Shown here: in pieces, positions 24,460 to 33,430 of the stretch | Layout of the letters: each line of letters opens with the position of its first letter | Position numbering within the stretch: the first letter of the stretch is position 1 | From: Verrucomicrobiaceae bacterium | Lineage (GTDB): Bacteria > Verrucomicrobiota > Verrucomicrobiia > Verrucomicrobiales > Verrucomicrobiaceae | Assembly: GCA_016713245.1 (NCBI GenBank) | Contig: JADJPM010000001.1 | Coordinates: 868,001 to 932,000 of the forward strand | Reading direction: 5' to 3' | Length of the DNA stretch: 64,000 nt | The notes under the pieces: model-generated | What the model was told of the DNA's origin: nothing | Seen by the model: the letters and a program-made list of their open reading frames with translations, nothing else | The model's database searches: none | Made by a program: the position numbers and the translations under genes

Positions 24460-24840
24460 TCAGCCAGACTGATTCCGCATCATATCGGCCACCTGGGCAA
24501 AGAAGGCCCCGATGAGCGGGGCCTCGGTGGCGGGGATTTCGACTTCGCGCATGGAGTTGCCCATCAAATCGAGCCAGCGGTCGCGGGCGGCGAGGTCGAT
24601 GGAAAATGGCATGTGCCGTCCGCGGAGCCGGGGATGGCCGCGCTCCTCGATGTAGGTCTGCGGGCCGCCGAAACGATACACGATGAAGTCAGCGAGGCGC
24701 TTTTCGGAGCCCTCCCAGTCATCCTGCGGATACATCGGACCAATCAGATCATCGACACGCACACGACGATAGAACGCCGCGACCATGGCGCGGAGCTTTT
24801 CTTCGCCTACACGGACACAGAGGGTGGAGATTTCATCCAT
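24460..24840 (-). CDS. Truncated hemoglobin, group II (TrHbO-like)
   Basis: The 126-residue globin has the 2-on-2 fold markers. These are 'AFYRRVRVDDLIGPMYP' (B helix with F23-Y24), 'RLADFIVYRFGGPQTYIE' (E helix), the proximal histidine in 'RLRGRHMPFSI' (H76), and W89 in 'RDRWLDLM'. Group II proteins bind O2 or NO and work in oxygen or nitrosative-stress chemistry. The frame is open 22 codons further upstream, but the globin core and a usual-length N-terminus begin at this ATG. Confidence 0.9.
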   Translation of the reverse strand: MDEISTLCVRVGEEKLRAMVAAFYRRVRVDDLIGPMYPQDDWEGSEKRLADFIVYRFGGPQTYIEERGHPRLRGRHMPFSIDLAARDRWLDLMGNSMREVEIPATEAPLIGAFFAQVADMMRNQSG

Positions 24841-24929
24841 GTCCGAAAATGGCGAAATGTCGCCTGAATGCCAGGACTGGTATGGCCGCAAAATGAAACG
24901 CGCCAAAAGTCTCCCTCACGGGGTGAGAA

Positions 24930-25574
24930 TCAGGATTTTCCATGACGGCCGCGTATCAGCCATTCAGCGATGAGGAGGTTCGGCACGAATCCCAGCCAGG
25001 CAACCAGCCGGTACACATCCATCGGGCGGGGATCGAACAGCAGGACAAGTAGCCACTTCCACGCACGCAAGGTGATGGCGGAAAGCGTCAGTGCATAGCT
25101 GCGGATCATCCAGGCCCGATGCTTCTCCCACTGTCTGCGGACTGCCGTTCGCCAGCCCATGGCGGTGGTGAAGATCCAGCCGCAGGCAAGGACCGTGAAC
25201 GCGATGCGCGACGACATGCCGCCATTGGCATAAAACGCCATCACTAGGCTGGCCGGGCCGGTGATCAGGCACACATTCAGCACATAGAACCTCCCCATCC
25301 AGCGATGCAGCCAGGAAAGACGTCGCAGCAGGATCGGAAAGAACTGCGTGAAGCCTGCAAGCAGCGTCAGTATGCTGGTAAAGACATGCACCCAAAACGC
25401 CGTCTTCCATGGCAAGATGCCGAGGTATTGCTGCTTGATCTGGAGGAAGCCCGCGTCATCCCGTGGTGGAACATACTCAAGGGTGATGCGCATCATGAGC
25501 CACGAAAACCAAGCCAGGGCCACCAGCAGCGCCGCCTGGATAAAGATGGAAAATTGACGCTTGGAAAACGACAT
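24930..25574 (-). CDS. DUF2306 multi-pass membrane protein
   Basis: The 214-residue protein has about five to six transmembrane helices and the DUF2306 signature pair 'LHRWMGRFYVLNVCLIT' and 'KHRAWMIRSYALTLSAITLR'. Conserved histidines suggest a heme or metal role, but the function is unknown. Candidate ATGs lie at 25598, 25586 and 25574. The last is preferred because the others overlap or abut the start of the divergent YARHG gene. Confidence 0.82.
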   Translation of the reverse strand: MSFSKRQFSIFIQAALLVALAWFSWLMMRITLEYVPPRDDAGFLQIKQQYLGILPWKTAFWVHVFTSILTLLAGFTQFFPILLRRLSWLHRWMGRFYVLNVCLITGPASLVMAFYANGGMSSRIAFTVLACGWIFTTAMGWRTAVRRQWEKHRAWMIRSYALTLSAITLRAWKWLLVLLFDPRPMDVYRLVAWLGFVPNLLIAEWLIRGRHGKS

Positions 25575-25596
25575 CGACCTGAACATACTCACCACC

Positions 25597-26328
25597 ATGA
25601 GCACACTCCAATCCCGATCCGCTTTTTTGTTCGGTGCCTGCGCCATCACATTGGCTTTGCCAGGATTCGTGGGGCAGTCATTTGCAGTGGACAATGATGA
25701 CGTCACCGCGGTGGACAAGAACGCAGCCTCCGCCGTGGGCACTTACACCGGCATGTTCGGTCCGCACAAGATCACTGTGAGCATCGAAAAGATCATCGGA
25801 CGTTCGCTCACGGGCTACAGCATCGTGACTGGCAATGAGCGCGCTTTCAGCGGCCCCTGGCAGACGGTTCCTGAGGGCATCGCTTTCATCGCCAAGGAAC
25901 CCGGCGATCATCCCGAGGACGGCTTTTTCACGCTCACCTTCAACAGCAAGGCGAAGACGCTTTCAGGTCGCTGGGACGCGAACGACAAGAAGAAGCCGAG
26001 TGTCGATCTTGTCCTGAATCATCGGGTGTTTCGATACAACGCCAAGGTCGGGGAGTACCCGCAGGCATCCCAGCGCCTGCTCAAAGAATCTGATGTGGAA
26101 AACATGCGCCCGGAGGAGCTGCGGATCATGCGAAACGAAATCTATGCACGCCATGGCTACAATTTTCAGCTCGAGGACATGCAAACACACTTCGCCAACG
26201 TCGAATGGTACATGCCGGTGGTTTTGGACGTGAAGGACAAACTGACAGCCTTGGAAACCAAGAATGCCGCCCTCATCAAACGCTACGAGAACTACGGCGC
26301 GGCCTACTACGACCGCTTTGGCAGGTGA
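25597..26328 (+). CDS. Exported YARHG-domain protein
   Basis: The 243-residue protein has a signal peptide (about 1-28) and a central beta-rich region (about 45-150). A C-terminal YARHG domain carries the motif 'LRIMRNEIYARHGYNFQ' and 'FANVEWYMPVV'. YARHG domains are extracellular modules associated with peptidoglycan or cell-surface proteins. The start lies only 22 bases from the divergent DUF2306 start. It converges with ctaA, with 12 bases between stops. Confidence 0.85.
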   Translation: MSTLQSRSAFLFGACAITLALPGFVGQSFAVDNDDVTAVDKNAASAVGTYTGMFGPHKITVSIEKIIGRSLTGYSIVTGNERAFSGPWQTVPEGIAFIAKEPGDHPEDGFFTLTFNSKAKTLSGRWDANDKKKPSVDLVLNHRVFRYNAKVGEYPQASQRLLKESDVENMRPEELRIMRNEIYARHGYNFQLEDMQTHFANVEWYMPVVLDVKDKLTALETKNAALIKRYENYGAAYYDRFGR

Positions 26329-26340
26329 GGCTGGCGAAGA

Positions 26341-27420
26341 TTACTCGGTGCAGGCAGTCGTGTGACTCACTGGCGTGCGAAGGTAGCTGCCCCACAAGGT
26401 GGCGGCGAGCAGGAAGCTGAGGGCGAGCAGGGTGAGTCCGGTCAGGACGTGGAAGTTGGTGATCCAGAAGGATTTGCCGGTGAGGATGACGAAGATGCCG
26501 AGGCTGACCTGGATGGGCGGGAGATAGAGCAGCAGCGTGGGGACGAAGCGGAGCCGTGGCATGGTGACGAGCCACCGATGCGCCTGGATGGCGACGAAGA
26601 TGACGAGCGCGGCGGTGCCGAAGCCCCAGTATTTGTGCAGGAAGAGCACGAAGGCATCGGCCGGCACGGTCGGAGGGATCACATGGCCCTGCGTGGTGAG
26701 GATGTCGCTGGCCGCCAGATGGGTGCGCTGCGTGTGGCGCAGCGTGGCACCGAGCACGAGCTGGGTGAAGACGACGAGAAACAACGTGAGCGACCACCAG
26801 CGGGCTTTGCGTGCCGTGGAGGCGCTGAGGCGGAGCTGGCCTTCCTCCCACGTGCGAGACGAGGCAAAAGCGATGAGAATGAGCAGGCAGTAGAAAAGCT
26901 GGCCGAGCGTGCCATGCACGATGCCATAGACGTTAGACATTTTTAGCACACGCAGGCCGCCAAGCGAGGCCTGCAGGATGACGAGGAAGAGAGCGAACGT
27001 GGTGAGGCCGCGCAACAGATGCCACTTTTGCCCAAACCAAGTCATGAAGAGCCAGCTGAAGGCCAGGAAGAGGATGAAAGCCGCCGCGGCAAGCACGCCC
27101 ATGTAAACGAGCACGAGATAGCCCGCGCCCGTGATAAGGATGATGGCGGCTTCGGCGAGGTTGGGCTTATGCTTGGCGAAAGCCCAGAAGTATTGCCCGA
27201 GCACGAGAAAGCCGATGATGGTGGCGATCCAGCGGTGTCCATGCTCCAGCAACAGGGCGGGCACGCGATACCAGCCCTCGGGATTGATTTTGCCAAAGCA
27301 TAACGGCCAGTCCGGCACGGCGAGACCGACATCCTCGGTGGTTACTGCCGCACCCCACCAAATCAGCACCACGCCGACGGCGAGAGTGAGGAGAGAGTAG
27401 CGATGAAAGGCGCGGGACAC
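26341..27420 (-). CDS. ctaA: Heme A synthase (COX15/CtaA)
   Basis: The 359-residue protein has about eight transmembrane helices in two four-helix bundles. The CtaA landmarks are 'AVPDWPLCFGKINPEG' (residues about 34-49), 'LLEHGHRWIATIIGFLVL' (about 57-74), and the later 'VLGATLRHTQRTHLA' and histidine-bearing 'FLHKYWGF'. It converts heme O to heme A for the A-type oxidase encoded upstream. The start is GTG. It is the last gene of the respiratory cluster. ctaB (heme O synthase) is not in the window. Confidence 0.93.
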   Translation of the reverse strand: MSRAFHRYSLLTLAVGVVLIWWGAAVTTEDVGLAVPDWPLCFGKINPEGWYRVPALLLEHGHRWIATIIGFLVLGQYFWAFAKHKPNLAEAAIILITGAGYLVLVYMGVLAAAAFILFLAFSWLFMTWFGQKWHLLRGLTTFALFLVILQASLGGLRVLKMSNVYGIVHGTLGQLFYCLLILIAFASSRTWEEGQLRLSASTARKARWWSLTLFLVVFTQLVLGATLRHTQRTHLAASDILTTQGHVIPPTVPADAFVLFLHKYWGFGTAALVIFVAIQAHRWLVTMPRLRFVPTLLLYLPPIQVSLGIFVILTGKSFWITNFHVLTGLTLLALSFLLAATLWGSYLRTPVSHTTACTE

Positions 27421-27540
27421 GGGGTGGAATGACGAATGATGAATTCAGAATGACGAATGAATGCCGAAGAGTGGCTCGCGGAGGAGCTTTCGCATCATTC
27501 GGTCATTGTGCATTCGTCATGGCCGCCACGCCGGATGCCC

Positions 27541-28323
27541 TTACTTGGCCTCGGCGGCCTTCTTCGCGGCGTTGGCGGACATTTCCTTGCTCCAGTCTTC
27601 GAAGTCTTTGGCAGGGATGACTTCGAGGACAGCCTTCATCTGGGCGTGGCCGGGGCCGCAGAGCTGGCCGCAGATGATGTCCCAGGTGCCTTCTTTGACG
27701 GGCTTGAACCACATGTGGGACTTCACCCCGGGGGTGGCGTCCTGAGCGGCACGCATCGGAACCAAGGCGAGGTTGTGAATGACGTCTTTAGAAGCGACAT
27801 CGACAATGACGGGACGGCCGACGGGGAGCTTCATGGTGCCGGGGTTGACGAAGTCATCCTTGCCATTCGGATCGTGGAGATCCTTGCCGGTGGTGTTGCC
27901 AGCGGCGGCGTCGACGTTACGCAGGTCCCAGGTGCTGAGGGCAGTGTCCGTGCCAGGATACTGGAAGTTCCAGAGGAACTTTTCGCCGAGGGCACGCATC
28001 TTGATGGTGTCAGGCGAGACGGGATAGTCATCGGCCTGACGTGCCCAGAGCGGGAAGGCGAAGCCGAGAAGGAGAATGGCCTCGACGATGACGACGCCGA
28101 TTTCGATGTGAGTGGTGGCATGGCCGGTGACGCCATGATAATCACCCTTGGCGTTGCGCTTGGCATTGAAGCGGTAGAAGGCCAGCACGAGATAGATGCT
28201 CCAGCCGATGAAGAGGGCGAGCATGAACCAATGCACAAAGCCGAGCATGTGATCCACGAGGCCGCCGTGTTCGGAGGCGTTCGGGGTTTGACCGAAGAAT
28301 TCGTTGATCCAGGAGACGCTCAT
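27541..28323 (-). CDS. ctaC: Cytochrome c oxidase subunit II (CuA subunit)
   Basis: The 260-residue protein has two transmembrane helices (about 29-51 and 73-94) and a cupredoxin domain. The complete CuA site is H183, C218, C222, H226 and M229, in 'VIHNLA' and 'CGQLCGPGHAQM'. It accepts electrons from cytochrome c. Unlike true caa3 enzymes it has no fused C-terminal heme c domain, so a separate cytochrome must dock. Its place near the end of the cluster, after ctaD-E-F, is unusual, since ctaC normally leads. Confidence 0.95.
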   Translation of the reverse strand: MSVSWINEFFGQTPNASEHGGLVDHMLGFVHWFMLALFIGWSIYLVLAFYRFNAKRNAKGDYHGVTGHATTHIEIGVVIVEAILLLGFAFPLWARQADDYPVSPDTIKMRALGEKFLWNFQYPGTDTALSTWDLRNVDAAAGNTTGKDLHDPNGKDDFVNPGTMKLPVGRPVIVDVASKDVIHNLALVPMRAAQDATPGVKSHMWFKPVKEGTWDIICGQLCGPGHAQMKAVLEVIPAKDFEDWSKEMSANAAKKAAEAK

Positions 28324-28363
28324 GGGGGAGTTATGAGTTACGAGTTATGAATGATGAGTAATT

Positions 28364-28552
28364 TCAGGCGGCCAGGGTGGCAGCGTGCTTTTTCTGGCGG
28401 CGGGCGAGGGTGAACACGATGCCGCCGGCGCAAAGGAACATGAAGGCGAGGACGGCGAGCATGACGAGGATGGCAAATCCCTGTGCCTGACCGACAGCGC
28501 TGCCTTGATCAGGCAGGCAGGTGGCGCAGGCAATGGGAAGTGAGAGGGTCAT
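28364..28552 (-). CDS. Small single-pass membrane protein in oxidase cluster
   Basis: The 62-residue protein has a polar N-terminus with two cysteines (CATC), one transmembrane helix (about 25-50) and a basic end (RRQKKH). The family is not recognised. It lies between ctaC and another tiny membrane protein on the same strand, with 27- to 40-base gaps. A role as accessory oxidase peptide, like the small subunits of other A-type oxidases, is conjecture. Confidence 0.6.
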   Translation of the reverse strand: MTLSLPIACATCLPDQGSAVGQAQGFAILVMLAVLAFMFLCAGGIVFTLARRQKKHAATLAA

Positions 28553-28579
28553 GCGGAGAGCAGTTTGTAGTCTCGAAGA

Positions 28580-28786
28580 TCACACGATGATGGTGCGCAT
28601 CTTTTTGAGGAGGTAATGCAGGCCGTAGGCAAGAAGGATGAGGCAAACGAAGCCGGCGTAAGGCTTCAAGTGAAGCGCACCGGCACGAGCGGCGTCCTCA
28701 GGCATGAAGTGAGTCCATGCCCAAAATCCCGCGTCCGCCAGGATGGCGAAGAACAGGAAGACGACATGGAAGTGCTTCAATGACAT
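28580..28786 (-). CDS. Small two-helix membrane protein in oxidase cluster
   Basis: The 68-residue protein has hydrophobic stretches at about 5-25 and 43-62 and a KKMR end. It is not recognised. It is co-directional with ctaF (24 bases upstream) and the next small gene. Co-occurrence next to ctaF in related genomes would be needed to call it an oxidase subunit. Confidence 0.62.
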   Translation of the reverse strand: MSLKHFHVVFLFFAILADAGFWAWTHFMPEDAARAGALHLKPYAGFVCLILLAYGLHYLLKKMRTIIV

Positions 28787-28810
28787 GAGCCGGAAGAAGG
28801 ATGCGTGTGT

Positions 28811-29161
28811 TTACTGGAGCTGCTCGACGGACTGGAGCGGAGCGGTGAACTGGCGATCAACAAGAGGATCGCTGTTCGCCATGACGAACAGGATGAAGAG
28901 GACGAAGCAAAGAACCACGGTGAAGGCCAGCACCTTGTAAATCAGTGGGCGCTCGTGGTTCAAGTGCATGAAAATGAGGGCAACGAGGGCGGCCTTGAAG
29001 GTGGCCACGATCATGCCGACGATGATATTCATGCTGTGCGTGGGCAGTTCGACGAAGGAAAGCCACACGGTGATGCCGGTGAAGAAAATGAGCAGCGCCC
29101 CGATGAAGAGGTACTTTTTAACGTGCTTCTGAAGCTCGACGGGATCAGCGGAGTCGGACAT
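28811..29161 (-). CDS. ctaF: Cytochrome c oxidase subunit IV (CtaF/COX4_pro)
   Basis: The 116-residue protein has three transmembrane helices. The prokaryotic subunit IV pattern is visible: 'FIGALLIFFTGITVWLSFV', 'NIIVGMIVATFKAALVALIFMHL' with the conserved K and HL, and a last hydrophobic helix. It stabilises A-type oxidases. The frame continues upstream, but the conserved region fits this ATG, 37 bases after the ctaE stop. Confidence 0.88.
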   Translation of the reverse strand: MSDSADPVELQKHVKKYLFIGALLIFFTGITVWLSFVELPTHSMNIIVGMIVATFKAALVALIFMHLNHERPLIYKVLAFTVVLCFVLFILFVMANSDPLVDRQFTAPLQSVEQLQ

Positions 29162-29198
29162 GGTGTGCGGAGTCGTTAGAAGTGAACGGTGAGAGGTC

Positions 29199-30551
29199 TC
29201 AGAGGAGATAAAGAAGCGGGAAAAGGAAGATCCAGACGAGGTCAACGAAGTGCCAGAAGAGGCCGCCGACTTCGACGCGGTTGGCGAGATGCTCGGGGTC
29301 TTCACGCATCATTTTGCCATTGAAGACGAGGAAGTAGGCGAGCACGAGAGCACCAGCGACGACGTGCAGACCATGCAGACCGGTGAGAGTGAAGTAGATG
29401 GCGTAGTAGGTGTTGAGCTTCGGCGTGAAGTTCGAGAAGAAGGTGATGTCCTTCTTTTCGAGCACCACGGAGGGGTGATGGCCGCCGTGGGCATCGCCAT
29501 GATCGGCAGCGGGAGCATGAGCTTCGGCACCGTGGCCATTGCCGTGACCTTCAGCAGCCGGAGCAGTGGCGGAATGGATAGGCAGGAAGAAGGCTTCCTT
29601 CTGGAAGGTGGCGGACTTGGTTTTGTCGCGTGTGGGATAGTTCTTGTCGAACTCGGCGGTGTGGTGATCGCGGTTGGCGATGTACGCCTTCTGCCAAGCT
29701 TCGCCGAGGTAACGATGATCAAAGGCGAGAGATTTTTCCTTCTGCGCCACGCCGCGGGTATCGACGCCATCGACTTCGATGGTCATCTTGTCGTCCGTGA
29801 GCTTGCCAGCGGCGACGGTGCCGTCACGGAAGGTCATCGTATCGGCAGCGTAGGCGAAGATGTCAGACTGGCTGACGGTGAAGGCGAGCGGGGCGAGGGC
29901 GGTGAGCTTGATGCCAGCGGTGTCACGCTTTTCAGCCTTGGCCTTGTCGATGGCAGCAGCCTTCAGAGCGGCGAAGGTGGCGGCATCAAGGGTGACTTCT
30001 TTGCCGTCCTCGGTCTTGAAGCGGGGTGAGGCGCCAGCATCGAGATGGTTGAGGACATAGTTAACGGGATCAGCGCCAATAGAGGCTGTCTTGAGCGGGA
30101 TGCTCATGGAGAGCTGGGTGACCTCACCGAATTTGATGTGGTAGCCATGCGGGAGATGACCCGTCAGAATTGTGCCGTCGGAAAGTTTCACGGCATAGTG
30201 CTCGAACTTGGCCTTATATTCGAAGGTCTTGTTGACCATGAAAACACCGGCGCAAATGACGGTGAAGGCCATCAAGAATTTGTAGAGTCCAAATTTGCGC
30301 ATCTTCAGCGCGGCCCAAGCCCACACGATGGTCACCGACGAGGCGATGAGGACGACGGTGTTGACGCAACCGAGGGTGACATTGAGCTCATGCACCGGCC
30401 AGGGATAGTCCGCACCGACGCGGAGGAAGATGTAGCTGGAGAAAAGGCCGCCGAAGAGCATGACTTCGGAGGCGAGGAAGAGCCAGATGCCGACTTTGGC
30501 GTTGTAGAGGCCAGTGTCAGGCCGGGCGTGAACGGTGTAAGGGATGTCCAT
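29199..30551 (-). CDS. ctaE: Cytochrome c oxidase subunit III with about 250-residue insertion
   Basis: Residues 1-118 ('KVGIWLFLASEVMLFGGLF', 'YTVHARPD') and about 373-450 ('YYAIYFTLTGLHGLHVVAG', 'GGLFWHFVDLVWIFLFPLLYL') form the five-helix subunit III common in bacteria. The loop between its third and fourth helices, normally about 20 residues, is replaced by residues about 119-372. This insert is soluble in character. It contains two similar 'DGT...G.L' hairpins, a Lys/Ala helix and a His-rich tail (about 336-359). No frame break is seen. Total 450 residues against about 200 normally. Confidence 0.93.
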   Translation of the reverse strand: MDIPYTVHARPDTGLYNAKVGIWLFLASEVMLFGGLFSSYIFLRVGADYPWPVHELNVTLGCVNTVVLIASSVTIVWAWAALKMRKFGLYKFLMAFTVICAGVFMVNKTFEYKAKFEHYAVKLSDGTILTGHLPHGYHIKFGEVTQLSMSIPLKTASIGADPVNYVLNHLDAGASPRFKTEDGKEVTLDAATFAALKAAAIDKAKAEKRDTAGIKLTALAPLAFTVSQSDIFAYAADTMTFRDGTVAAGKLTDDKMTIEVDGVDTRGVAQKEKSLAFDHRYLGEAWQKAYIANRDHHTAEFDKNYPTRDKTKSATFQKEAFFLPIHSATAPAAEGHGNGHGAEAHAPAADHGDAHGGHHPSVVLEKKDITFFSNFTPKLNTYYAIYFTLTGLHGLHVVAGALVLAYFLVFNGKMMREDPEHLANRVEVGGLFWHFVDLVWIFLFPLLYLL

Positions 30552-30590
30552 GTGGAGTTCGCGGTTCTCGGTTCGCTGTTCTCAGTTCAA

Positions 30591-32555
30591 TTAGTGATGG
30601 GCGTGGCTGGCGGAGGCGGTTTTCACCTCGTCGCTGCCATCGGGGTTGGGCTTGCCGTGCTCGGTTTCCCACTGGGGGAAGAAATCGGTCGGGTGGCCGG
30701 GAACGCTGTACTCGTAGGGGCCGCGGTGGGCGTTCACATCGAAGACGAAGTTGCCATGCGGAGGAGGTGTCGGCGTGGCCCAGTCGAGCGTGGTGGCATT
30801 CCAAGGGTTGTCACTCTTCACTTTCTCGCCGCATTTGATGCTGACCCAGAAGTTGTAGATGAAGGGCACCTGACCGAGAGCGAGGATGATCGCACCGAAG
30901 GTCATGACGATGTTCAGCGAGAGCATGTTGTCCGGGATGTTAAGCCCGAAGAAGGCACCGATCTTGTGGGTGAGGGTGGTGCTCCAGTTTTGGAAGCCGG
31001 CGGTCTGCTCGAAGTATTTGCCGCCGTCATACCAGCGACGGTGGAAGCCGGCCATGCCCTGGATGAACATGGGGGCGAAGATGAGGTTCATGCCGATGAG
31101 CGAGGGCCAGAAGTGCAGCTTGCCGAGTTTGTCGTTCATGAAGCGGCCGGTGGCTTTCGGGAACCAGTGATACACACCGGCGAAGAGAGCGAAGATGGTG
31201 CCGGGAGCGACGACGTAATGGAAGTGGCCGATAACGTAATAGGTGTCGTGCAAGGCGAGGTCGATGAAGGAGAAGGCGAGAGGCAGACCGGTGAGACCAC
31301 CGATGCCGAACATGGGCAGGAAGGCGGAGCCGAAGAGCATCTGCGTGTTGAAACGGATGGAGCCGCCCCAAAGGGAGATCATGAGGCAGGTGAGCAAGAT
31401 CACGGAAGGAACGGAGATGAGCACCGTGGTGATCTGGAAGTAGGTGGTCATCATGGTACCCATGCCGGTGAGGTACATGTGATGCGCCCAGACGAGGAAG
31501 CTGAGGAAGCCGAGGGTGAGCATCGAGTACACCATCATCTTGTAGCCCCAGAGCGGGCGGCGGGCGTTGTTCGGGATGACGTCCGTGAGGATGGCGAAGG
31601 CAGGAAGGATCAACACATACACCTCAGGATGCGCCAGGAACCAGAAGAGGTGCTGATAGAGCAGCGGGGAGCCGCCACCGGAGATGTCGAGGTGCTTGCC
31701 GCCTTCCATGAGGCCGGTGGGCAGGTAGAAGGAGGAGCCGAACATGCGGTCGGAGAGCTGCAGAAGGGCGGCGACTTCGAGCGGAGGGAAGGCCAGGAGG
31801 AGCAGGAAGGCGGTGACGAACATCGCCCAGGAGAAGGCGGGCATGCGCATCCAGCCCATGCCTTTGGCTCGGAGGTTGATGATGGTCGTGATGACGTTCA
31901 CGGAGCCGAGGAGGGAGGCGGAGATGTTAAACACCATCGCCATGAGCCACCAGGTGTGGCCGTGATTCCAAACGTTCGTCACGCCGATGGCCGTGGTGGA
32001 GGCGAGAGGGGAATACATCGTCCAGCCGGTCTGCACGGGGCCGGTGCCAACAAAGAAGCTCCACATCATGAGGACGCCGCTGAGGAAGAAGAACCAGTAG
32101 GAAAGCATGTTCAGCTTCGGGAAGGCCATGTCGATGGTGCCGATCTGGAGAGGCATCACGAAGTTCACGAAACCGGCGAAACCAAGCGGCACGATGCCGA
32201 AGAACACCATGATGGTGCCGTGCATGGCACCGAGCATGTTGTAGAGCTCGCCATTGAGAGAGCCGTCGGCATTCAGCCAGCGACCAAACATTTCCTCAAA
32301 GACGTAACCCAAGCCCGGGATCGAGCGGATGACCTCCACGCCCGGCACAGCCACGCCCGGATAGGCGATGCTCCAGCGCATGAGGAGCATGAGGAAGAAG
32401 CCGAAGAGCAGGAACAGCAAGCCAGTGATGGCATACTGAATGCCGATGGTTTTGTGATCCGTGGAAAAGACGTATTTCCAAATCCAGGCCTGCTCATGGT
32501 GGTCATGCCCGTGGTCGGCGGCGTGGGAGTGATCGTGGGTCGTGGCGGCGCTCAT
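30591..32555 (-). CDS. ctaD: Cytochrome c oxidase subunit I (A-type heme-copper oxidase)
   Basis: The 654-residue protein has twelve or more helices and all redox ligands. These are H112 ('LGAMHGTIM', low-spin heme), H309 and Y313 ('HPEVYVL', CuB and cross-linked Tyr), H358-H359 (CuB), and H444 and H446 ('IGHFHYV', heme a3 and heme a). The N-terminus is His-rich (residues 7-20). About 30 extra residues lie between helices I and II. It reduces O2 to water and pumps protons. It is followed by ctaE and preceded by the cupredoxin-like lipoprotein gene. Confidence 0.97.
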   Translation of the reverse strand: MSAATTHDHSHAADHGHDHHEQAWIWKYVFSTDHKTIGIQYAITGLLFLLFGFFLMLLMRWSIAYPGVAVPGVEVIRSIPGLGYVFEEMFGRWLNADGSLNGELYNMLGAMHGTIMVFFGIVPLGFAGFVNFVMPLQIGTIDMAFPKLNMLSYWFFFLSGVLMMWSFFVGTGPVQTGWTMYSPLASTTAIGVTNVWNHGHTWWLMAMVFNISASLLGSVNVITTIINLRAKGMGWMRMPAFSWAMFVTAFLLLLAFPPLEVAALLQLSDRMFGSSFYLPTGLMEGGKHLDISGGGSPLLYQHLFWFLAHPEVYVLILPAFAILTDVIPNNARRPLWGYKMMVYSMLTLGFLSFLVWAHHMYLTGMGTMMTTYFQITTVLISVPSVILLTCLMISLWGGSIRFNTQMLFGSAFLPMFGIGGLTGLPLAFSFIDLALHDTYYVIGHFHYVVAPGTIFALFAGVYHWFPKATGRFMNDKLGKLHFWPSLIGMNLIFAPMFIQGMAGFHRRWYDGGKYFEQTAGFQNWSTTLTHKIGAFFGLNIPDNMLSLNIVMTFGAIILALGQVPFIYNFWVSIKCGEKVKSDNPWNATTLDWATPTPPPHGNFVFDVNAHRGPYEYSVPGHPTDFFPQWETEHGKPNPDGSDEVKTASASHAHH

Positions 32556-32575
32556 TTTCAGTTTAAAGTTTCAGG

Positions 32576-32596
32576 TTCAAAGTTCAAAGTTCAAAG
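32576..32596. repeat. Three tandem TTCAAAG heptads
   Basis: TTCAAAG occurs three times head to tail between ctaD and the cupredoxin gene. It overlaps the last codons of the latter and is preceded by degenerate relatives (GTTTAAAG, GTTTCAGG). Confidence 0.8.
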
Positions 32597-33415
32597 TTGG
32601 AACGCTTGGGCATACGAGAAGGCGAAGTCAGCCTTGGCGGTGCCGTTGGTGACGGTGACTTTTTGCGAAAGCGGCTCGGCGAACTGCGGGTGCCAGGCTT
32701 TCACGGTGTAGGTGCCATCGGCGAGAACACGGTCCATGCGGTAAGTGCCATCCGCAGCGGAAACGGCGCTGTGGATGCCATCGTGAACATAGATCCAGGC
32801 TTTCATCCAGCGATGTACGTCGCACTCGAGGCGGTAGATGCCAGGCACAGAGAAGATTTCGGTGTTGGCATCGCCTTGCGAAGCCTGGGCGAGGTTCGCG
32901 AGGTTCTCTCCTTCGTGGCTGCTGCCAAGTTGATGACGGGCGATGCGGATGTTGTGGAAGGTCAGATCACTGTTGTGAAAGCGCACCGCCTGCCCGGGCT
33001 GCACGGAAAGTGTGTGAGGAACGAATTCGCAGTGAGTCTGATCAACCAGCGGTGCCTCCATCGGCACATTGGCGGCACGTGGGCTGCCTTCGACGGTGAC
33101 GACGACATTGGCGAGTCCGCCGTCGGAGGCGACTTTCCAGGTCGAATCGATGATTTCGCCGTGTCCGGTGCAGAACGGGTTTCCGCCGACATCGACGACT
33201 TGGCGCAGCGAAGCCGCGTCAATGCCCGCGAGGGTGATTTTGCCTTCGATGCTGGGTTTTTCAGCGACTTCGACGGCAGGAGCCAAAGAAGCCTGCGGAA
33301 GCTGAGAACCACCGTCGGCGATTTTGCCGCAACTGGTGCTGGCGAGGCACAAAACGACTCCCAAGGCGGTCAGTAGCGCCTGGCGGGAGGAGTCTTGTGT
33401 CACACGACGGATCAT
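32591..33415 (-). CDS. Cupredoxin-like lipoprotein (type I copper, MauL-like)
   Basis: The 274-residue protein has a signal ending in a lipobox at C29. Residues about 100-215 form a cupredoxin-like domain with candidate type I copper ligands H154 ('TFHNIRI'), C198, H201 and M204 ('LECDVHRWM'). A C-terminal beta-sandwich (about 218-270) resembles carboxypeptidase-regulatory-like repeats. The order is seen in 'methylamine utilisation protein'-like cupredoxins. Its position between the cytochromes and ctaD suggests a periplasmic electron carrier to the oxidase, or a copper carrier (inference). Confidence 0.78.
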   Translation of the reverse strand: MIRRVTQDSSRQALLTALGVVLCLASTSCGKIADGGSQLPQASLAPAVEVAEKPSIEGKITLAGIDAASLRQVVDVGGNPFCTGHGEIIDSTWKVASDGGLANVVVTVEGSPRAANVPMEAPLVDQTHCEFVPHTLSVQPGQAVRFHNSDLTFHNIRIARHQLGSSHEGENLANLAQASQGDANTEIFSVPGIYRLECDVHRWMKAWIYVHDGIHSAVSAADGTYRMDRVLADGTYTVKAWHPQFAEPLSQKVTVTNGTAKADFAFSYAQAFQL

Positions 33416-33430
33416 TTCGGGGTTGGCGAA

